Assembly (NCBI GenBank): GCA_021413405.1
Contig: JAIOQL010000105.1
Coordinates: 1-11,486, forward strand
Source: Leptospira sp.
GTDB taxonomy: Bacteria > Spirochaetota > Leptospiria > Leptospirales > Leptospiraceae
DNA: 11,486 bases
Reading direction: 5' to 3'
The notes beneath the pieces were generated by a model, which was not told the origin of the DNA, searched no databases, and worked only from the letters and a program-made list of their open reading frames with translations. The position numbers and the translations under genes are program-made. Below, one piece after another: positions 7,455 to 11,486 of this stretch (the first letter of the stretch is position 1; each line of letters opens with the position of its first letter).

Positions 7455-7976
7455 CTAATTCACAATAAATTCCGTAAAGTAGACTTCTTTGATTTTTCCA
7501 TTTGTCAGAATATGATTTATGTGCGCTTTGATTTCTTCTCTAAGATCAAGCTGTTGCGTAATTGTTTTTAGCTCATCCTTCGTTTTCCGGGAAATTATCA
7601 GGTTGATAATATTTCTCGTCTGCGGATTCCGTTCAGCAAGTTCTGCGGTTAGCGCCGGCTGACCTTTGTCAACACCGAGACCCAATTTCATCTTGATAAA
7701 GTGAGCCTCGCCGACATCGGCTGTATTTATACGGAATTCATCAACAAAAGTATATACATCAAGAGGAGGGGGGGCTTTTACAAGGGCAATATTTTTTTGC
7801 TGTTTAAATACACTGGTAGCTGTTTTCTGAGCCACGAACATTGATATGACTGTTACAACGATCAATCCGAATATTGCACCTGCAATATAGAGGAGCCATT
7901 TGATAATTGGGGAAGTGCCGGCAGTTTCCGCACTGGGGGCCCCACCTTCTTCGTCTTCTATTTCTGCATCACCCAT
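7455..7976 (-). CDS. fliL: Flagellar basal-body-associated protein FliL
   Basis: FliL is a single-pass inner-membrane protein that surrounds the MotA/MotB stator and supports motor torque. The 173-residue product has an acidic cytoplasmic N-terminus (1-22), one transmembrane segment (about 26-48, 'WLLYIAGAIFGLIVV'), a periplasmic linker with 'KAPPPLDVY', and a FliL domain to the end. The typical features of that domain are here: 'FRINTAD' in the first strand, 'FIKMKLGLGVD', an 'ERNPQTRNIINLIISRKT' helix, and the terminal 'GKIKEVYFTEFIVN'. The Shine-Dalgarno AGGAG (7987-7983) lies six bases before the ATG, so the start is firm. It follows the cyclase by 166 bases. It is the last flagellar gene here: fliM/fliN do not follow, and kdsB is next. 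Confidence 0.95.
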   Translation of the reverse strand: MGDAEIEDEEGGAPSAETAGTSPIIKWLLYIAGAIFGLIVVTVISMFVAQKTATSVFKQQKNIALVKAPPPLDVYTFVDEFRINTADVGEAHFIKMKLGLGVDKGQPALTAELAERNPQTRNIINLIISRKTKDELKTITQQLDLREEIKAHINHILTNGKIKEVYFTEFIVN

Positions 7977-8142
7977 TGGATTCTCCTAACATTAAATATG
8001 ACTGTACCCGAACCTATCATAACCGGGAATTCTGATAAATATACTGTTACAAAAATAGGTTTTCAGATTTATTTTCGGAAACTTTTTAATTTTTAAATTC
8101 TATTTTCTATTTTAGTTTCTTTTTTTTTGTGAAATACTAAGA
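7977..8142 (-). other. 166-base AT-rich gap before fliL
   Basis: This is the only sizeable gap within the motor gene set. On the - strand it starts with an A9 run just after the cyclase stop (8119-8127), is nearly all A/T to about 8045, then has CCCGGTTATGATAGG with a TATGAT -10-like hexamer about 50 bases before fliL. No matching -35 box is seen at 16-18 bases. A separate fliL promoter is possible but not shown. No gene or RNA structure was recognised. Confidence 0.35.
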
Positions 8143-9462
8143 TCAATTCCTGTTTTTCCCGACAGTCTCTTTGTATTTTGCCAAAAATTTCCGGTTTGGG
8201 GTACGTCCATTGCCATCAACCGAAAGCTCCGGTTTAACTCCGGTAACGAAATACATTTCCAGTTCACCTTTTCCCTTAACATGAATTTTACCCCGGGGTT
8301 CAAAGGAAAAAAAACTCATACCTAATTCCATGGTATCTGCCGATACGTTCACTCTGTCAGATTCCCCTGATGACTCCATTCTCTGTGATATATTAACAGC
8401 ATCGCCCCATATATCGTAATTAAACCTGTGCGTTCCAATAATCCCCCCGACAACCGGGCCTGTGTTTATACCGATCCGCACTTTCCAGCTGGGACGTTCT
8501 TTTCTGGATTGGCTTTTCTGATATTTTCTCATAAATTCCTGGATTTTAAGTCCGCAGAGTATTGCATCTACTGCGTGCAAAAAAGAATTATCAAACAAAC
8601 CGGATGCGCACATATAGGAGTCGCCTATTGTTTTGATCTTCTCCAGTCTGTTAATCCTGACAAGTTTATCAAAATGTGTATAACATTCATCGAGTTCCGC
8701 GAGCAGTTCCTTTGGTGAAAGTTTGGAAGAAATATCGGTGAATCCGACAAGGTCACAAAACATGATGGATACAGATGAAAGAAGTTTTGGCTCAACTCTT
8801 CCTTTGTTTCTTATTTCATCTGCAATATTCTCCGGCAGTATTGATTTCAGGATTTCGTCAGTTTTTTTAAAGGAATCTTTCAGTTCAGAATCAACCACAT
8901 GGTAACCGGTTTTAAACATGAAAAAATTCTGTTCGTAAAGAATTTTGTGACATTCCTCAACAGGAAGATCGGTCTCTTTAATCAGATCATACAGAATAAG
9001 GAACATTTCACTTTCGCCACTGAAGATCACTTCGATGCCAAAAGGTCTTCCTTGCGCACGCATTGTGCTGCTTGTCTTTTGCATGTTTTCTTCAAATTTT
9101 TTTCTGAATTCCGGATTGCGGTATTTAATATCCAGAATTTTAAAAAGGAAGGCCTGATTACTATTTTTAAATGTTGTCCCGTCATAATCAGAAGTAGGAT
9201 TCTGGAAAAATGTCCGATCCCTTTCCGACCACCATTTCCGGAAAATGTTCAGTTTTGGCTGCTCAGATTTCTCCAATTCCGGAAACTGCCGGTTCAGGGA
9301 TTCAATCATATCCTCTGTGATTTTACGGAATGAAACACCTTCAATTGTGATATAATCCGAAACGTTTGCCGGTTTTTTTAACTCTTCTCTTAAATGTAAC
9401 AGAAAATATCTTGCAAGTTCAAATGCAAGACGGTGACGCAAATCTTTTTCAGCAGGTGTCAT
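8143..9462 (-). CDS. Soluble class III adenylate cyclase with unassigned N-terminal domain
   Basis: The 439-residue product should convert ATP to cAMP in the cytoplasm; no membrane segment is visible. The cyclase homology domain spans about 228-410 and keeps every catalytic residue: metal ligands D237 ('MFCDLVGFTDIS') and D281 ('IKTIGDSYM'), the adenine-specifying pair K277 and D350 ('FNYDIWGD'), N357 and the transition-state R361 ('NISQRM'). The K/D pair favours ATP over GTP, and having all six in one chain suggests an active homodimer. A helical linker with 'ILPENIADEIR' (about 195-222), common before these domains, joins it to an N-terminal region (1-190) that I do not recognise; it is mostly helical-looking with a 'GIEVIFSGESEMF' strand near 142-154 and probably senses a signal. 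It starts 24 bases after motB on the same strand, so it is likely cotranscribed with the stator genes. No clear Shine-Dalgarno is seen. Confidence 0.94.
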   Translation of the reverse strand: MTPAEKDLRHRLAFELARYFLLHLREELKKPANVSDYITIEGVSFRKITEDMIESLNRQFPELEKSEQPKLNIFRKWWSERDRTFFQNPTSDYDGTTFKNSNQAFLFKILDIKYRNPEFRKKFEENMQKTSSTMRAQGRPFGIEVIFSGESEMFLILYDLIKETDLPVEECHKILYEQNFFMFKTGYHVVDSELKDSFKKTDEILKSILPENIADEIRNKGRVEPKLLSSVSIMFCDLVGFTDISSKLSPKELLAELDECYTHFDKLVRINRLEKIKTIGDSYMCASGLFDNSFLHAVDAILCGLKIQEFMRKYQKSQSRKERPSWKVRIGINTGPVVGGIIGTHRFNYDIWGDAVNISQRMESSGESDRVNVSADTMELGMSFFSFEPRGKIHVKGKGELEMYFVTGVKPELSVDGNGRTPNRKFLAKYKETVGKNRN

Positions 9463-9486
9463 ACTAATTTACTTTTGGATTCGAAA

Positions 9487-10257
9487 TTAATTTTCACCCT
9501 CTACGCCGGTTTCTGTGTTTGGAATTTTTGTTTTTGGAAGTCCATAATTACTTTCAGAAGATTTTCTTTTAACAGATTTTTCTGTAAGTATAACAAGATC
9601 AACTCTCCTGTTGAATGCTTTAGCTTCCGGGCTGCCTTTATCCTCTATTGCGAGAGGCCGATAAGATCCATAGCTAGCAGCCTGGAACCAGCTTGGATCA
9701 AGTCTGCCGACATTAATTAAAAATACTGTTGTATTAATGGCCCGAGCGCCAGCCAGATCCCAATTATTCAGATATAGTCTTTCTTCTCTTCCAGGGAGAT
9801 TTTTCATTAACCCGGCGGCTTTTTTCAATGTATCTTTTATTGCAGGTGTCAGAATTGCCGAACCAGGACCGAAATAATCAGCACCTGCGAGAGAGATTAC
9901 GAGCCCTCTCTCATCTTCAGAAACCCTTACTCTTCCTGTCTGAATTTCGGGTTTGAAAACTTCTGTAGCCTGTCTTCTTGCTTTCGAGAGTGCACGACCG
10001 GTTGTCTGGGAAGGAAGTGATTCAATATTCATTCCATATTCTTCAAGTGTTCCTTTTGAAAGGGTTTGTCCTCCATCAAAGAAACCGGTTGTGGATTTGA
10101 AAACGGAAAGTATGATTTGCATTTCCCGTGAATTGGTTTTTCCTGTTGTATACAACATGATGAAAAAACATAAAAGCAGCGTTACCATATCTCCATAGGT
10201 AAGCATATACTCCGCTACTTTTTGAATGCAATCCGGACACTTTTGTTTTTTTGCCAT
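9487..10257 (-). CDS. motB: Flagellar stator protein MotB, with atypical OmpA-like domain
   Basis: MotB pairs with MotA to form the ion channel of the flagellar stator and anchors it to peptidoglycan. The 256-residue protein has a short basic N-terminus, one transmembrane helix (about 20-38) with the ion-binding D23 in 'YGDMVTLLLCFF', a plug/linker region with 'STTGFFDGG' (55-63), and a C-terminal OmpA-like domain (about 118-224) with 'GLVISLAGADYFGPGSA', 'NNWDLAGARA' and 'AFNRRVDLVIL'. The segment normally reading xVEGHTDxxP between the first helix and 'NWDLS' is absent: 'KNLPGREERLYLNNWDLAG' joins directly, a loss of some 12-15 residues including the peptidoglycan-contacting Thr-Asp. Neither alternative frame restores it. 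The basic C-terminal tail (about 226-256) looks disordered. The ATG lies 5 bases after the motA stop, with no clear Shine-Dalgarno, so coupling is likely. Confidence 0.94.
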   Translation of the reverse strand: MAKKQKCPDCIQKVAEYMLTYGDMVTLLLCFFIMLYTTGKTNSREMQIILSVFKSTTGFFDGGQTLSKGTLEEYGMNIESLPSQTTGRALSKARRQATEVFKPEIQTGRVRVSEDERGLVISLAGADYFGPGSAILTPAIKDTLKKAAGLMKNLPGREERLYLNNWDLAGARAINTTVFLINVGRLDPSWFQAASYGSYRPLAIEDKGSPEAKAFNRRVDLVILTEKSVKRKSSESNYGLPKTKIPNTETGVEGEN

Positions 10258-10262
10258 ATCGC

Positions 10263-11048
10263 TTATTTATCGCCGTCGTCTTTGAGAACACCGCGTTCAG
10301 AAGGAGATAGAAAACTGGAGAGCTTTTCTTTAACAATCCTTGGATTATCACCTGATTGAATAGAAAGAGTTCCTTCAATCATAATCTGTTTCATCATTAG
10401 TTCGTCTTCACTCCGTGAAGCGAGTTTTTTCACAAGCGGGATCGCAAACATGTTTGCAATGAATGATCCGTAGAGAGTGGTAATAAGAGCAGCTGCCATA
10501 CCAGTTCCAATAGCATTCGGATCCCCGCCACCCATATTCTGAAGCATCGCTATCAGACCGATCAGTGTGCCAAGCATACCGAATCCGGGAGCAAGACCGC
10601 CTAACGTATCCCACCAGGCACGTCCTCCACTGTGTCTTGACGCAATATTGGTCATTTCTGTTTCCATAATATTCCGCACAAGCTCCGGGTCTGTTCCATC
10701 CACAACAAGCTGGATCCCTTTTCTCAAAAATTCATCCGGCAATTCGTTAACATCATCTTCGAGCGCAAGAAGACCTTCTCTCCTCGCTTTCTCCGAAAAG
10801 GAAACAAGAGTTGTGATAAGACCCGGAATATCAAATTTCGGACTCAGGAATGCTTTCTTTGTTACCGCGATTATACTAATGGTAGAGGACCACGGGGCTG
10901 AAAGAATTGTCCCGGCAATCCCTCCTCCAAACGTAATAAAGATAGAAGGTATATCAATGATAGTTAGAGGATTCAGACCGGCGGCAAGTGTCCCCATCAA
11001 TAAAACCCCGAGCCCCGAGCCAATTCCAATAAGTGTGGCTATATCCAT
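10263..11048 (-). CDS. motA: Flagellar stator protein MotA
   Basis: MotA forms the ring around the MotB helices and pushes on FliG. The 261-residue product has four hydrophobic segments (about 3-24, 33-52, 150-172 and 181-204) separated by a large cytoplasmic loop. In that loop 'EKARREGLLALE' supplies the charged residues (R89/R90, E97) that contact FliG. Conserved prolines are present in 'LAPGFGMLGTLIGLI' (P154) and 'FAIPLVKK' (P204), next to 'GTGMAAALITTLYG', so the protein looks fully functional. The Shine-Dalgarno AAGGAGA lies inside the end of flbD, 11 bases ahead of the ATG, and the gap to the flbD stop is only 5 bases. With motB 5 bases downstream this is a tight operon. Whether the stator uses protons or sodium cannot be decided firmly from the sequence. 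Confidence 0.97.
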   Translation of the reverse strand: MDIATLIGIGSGLGVLLMGTLAAGLNPLTIIDIPSIFITFGGGIAGTILSAPWSSTISIIAVTKKAFLSPKFDIPGLITTLVSFSEKARREGLLALEDDVNELPDEFLRKGIQLVVDGTDPELVRNIMETEMTNIASRHSGGRAWWDTLGGLAPGFGMLGTLIGLIAMLQNMGGGDPNAIGTGMAAALITTLYGSFIANMFAIPLVKKLASRSEDELMMKQIMIEGTLSIQSGDNPRIVKEKLSSFLSPSERGVLKDDGDK

Positions 11049-11053
11049 GATTA

Positions 11054-11269
11054 TTAAATCTCCTTTTCCCCTGTAATTTTAAAAGGAAATTGAAAAACTT
11101 TTTTGTGATAATCTATTATTTTATCCATAAGTTCAGATACATTTTCTCTGATGATATATTTCCTGTCATTCGTCATCGTTATTACTGTGTCGGGATTTGC
11201 TTCAATTGATTCGATCAAATTGGCATTTATTAGTATTTCGCTTTTGTTAAGCCTGTGAACAACAATCAA
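11054..11269 (-). CDS. flbD: FlbD/SwrD-family flagellar protein
   Basis: This 71-residue protein belongs to the small FlbD family (PF06289), found just upstream of motA in spirochaetes and Firmicutes; the Bacillus homologue SwrD raises motor power. 'HRLNKSEILINANLIESIEANPDTVITM' (split here at positions 5-32) with 'RKYIIRENVSELMDKIIDY' is the family pattern of a small beta-rich fold followed by a helix. The start is TTG at 11269: the family's conserved N-terminus begins right there, GAGG (11282-11279) lies 9 bases ahead, and the nearby ATG at 11276 is out of frame. Its last codons contain the Shine-Dalgarno of motA. It probably acts on stator expression or assembly; the exact mechanism is unknown. 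Confidence 0.93.
   Translation of the reverse strand: MIVVHRLNKSEILINANLIESIEANPDTVITMTNDRKYIIRENVSELMDKIIDYHKKVFQFPFKITGEKEI
11059..11065 (-). promoter_or_regulatory. Ribosome binding site of motA inside the flbD 3' end
   Basis: AAGGAGA encodes part of the last flbD codons and lies 10-11 bases before the motA ATG at 11048. The spacing is slightly long. The arrangement suggests coupled flbD and motA translation. Confidence 0.65.
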
Positions 11270-11277
11270 TGATCATT

Positions 11278-11283
11278 TCCTCT
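11278..11283 (-). promoter_or_regulatory. Ribosome binding site that fixes the flbD TTG start
   Basis: AGAGGA on the - strand overlaps the TAG stop of the upstream glycosyltransferase gene and leaves 9 bases (from GAGG) to the TTG at 11269. It supports the TTG start and links flbD translation to the gene before it. Confidence 0.65.
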
Positions 11284-11486
11284 AAAGTGATTTCCGTCTA
11301 ATCAGAAGATCGACCTCCTTTCTGATTTCATTTATGAATTTTTCCTCCGTGAACCGGTTGATATTCTTCTGAAAATCAGATTGTTTGTACTCTATTTCTT
11401 CAGATATTGCAATCGCCCTGTTCAATTCATCCGCAGTCTGGTTTTTGAAAAATACCCCTGTTTTACCGTTAATAACTGTTTCAAGG
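11282..11486 (-). CDS. C-terminal end of a GT4-family glycosyltransferase (partial)
   Basis: A 67-codon open frame enters from the right edge and ends in TAG at 11284-11282. It begins 'LETVINGKTGVFF', the loop that follows the nucleotide-sugar-binding E-x7-E motif in GT-B fold group-1 (GT4) glycosyltransferases, then 'ADELNRAIA', and 'FTEEKFINEI', the usual C-terminal helix with the F-x(5)-F pattern. The catalytic part is outside the window, so donor and acceptor cannot be named; a role in LPS or other surface glycan assembly is the family's common use. Its stop lies 12 bases before the flbD start and overlaps that gene's ribosome binding site, so it is probably cotranscribed with the motor genes. 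It was found by direct translation of the - strand. Confidence 0.8.
   Translation of the reverse strand, partial: LETVINGKTGVFFKNQTADELNRAIAISEEIEYKQSDFQKNINRFTEEKFINEIRKEVDLLIRRKSL

Noticed and set aside
8110..8140. T9 run and weak TTAGT/ACTAA hairpin after the cyclase stop as a terminator or phase-variable tract
   Set aside because: On the transcribed (-) strand it is an A-run in the loop, not a T-run after a stem, and it lies outside any coding sequence.
8428..9333. Several + strand open frames of 60-144 codons opposite the cyclase gene
   Set aside because: They shadow a fully conserved catalytic gene on the - strand and have no recognisable motif of their own.
9750..9810. Frameshift in motB that hides the EGHTD segment
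   Set aside because: I translated the other two frames over this stretch; both reach stop codons and neither encodes EGHTD, so an in-frame absence fits better.
10567..11076. 169-codon open frame on the + strand opposite motA
   Set aside because: It is a mirror of the motA coding sequence, with proline/serine-rich composition and no recognisable domain.
1..11486. CRISPR array, insertion sequence, integrase, toxin-antitoxin or phage genes
   Set aside because: No regularly spaced identical repeats, terminal inverted repeats, transposase motifs or phage-type genes are visible on either strand.

Overview
The window looks like a chromosomal segment of a leptospiral spirochaete, at or near the genus Leptospira. 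Four things point there together: an LruC/DUF4842-type protein, a DUF1554 (leptospiral endostatin-like) lipoprotein, a large lipoprotein with choice-of-anchor-D and putative-Ig modules, and a spirochaete-style flbD-motA-motB-fliL motor set. Base composition is moderately AT-rich throughout. I see no mobile element, rRNA, tRNA or CRISPR array. The species is not determined.

Left part, + strand (1-2519): the 3' end of an LruC-domain protein runs straight into a soluble PAS/HisKA_3 sensor kinase (TTG start overlapping the preceding stop). The kinase in turn overlaps a NarL/FixJ-type response regulator (ATGA). The three are probably one translationally coupled operon that senses something in the cytoplasm and answers by transcription.

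Middle (2520-6337): a 960-residue multi-domain lipoprotein on the + strand converges with a DUF1554 lipoprotein on the - strand, with a small palindrome between them. The large lipoprotein ends in what reads as a seven-bladed propeller made of about 55-residue repeats, six of which carry a CX6C pair. This is the least familiar element in the window.

Right part, all - strand (6504-11486), in transcription order: the C-terminal end of a GT4 glycosyltransferase, flbD (TTG start), motA, motB, a soluble class III adenylate cyclase, fliL, a GC-rich palindrome/terminator region, and kdsB for Kdo activation in LPS synthesis. MotA and MotB form the stator, FliL is the stator-associated membrane protein, and the cyclase sits inside this motor set. 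MotB keeps its proton-channel Asp but lacks the usual EGHTD segment of its peptidoglycan-binding domain. All gaps between genes are under about 215 bases.
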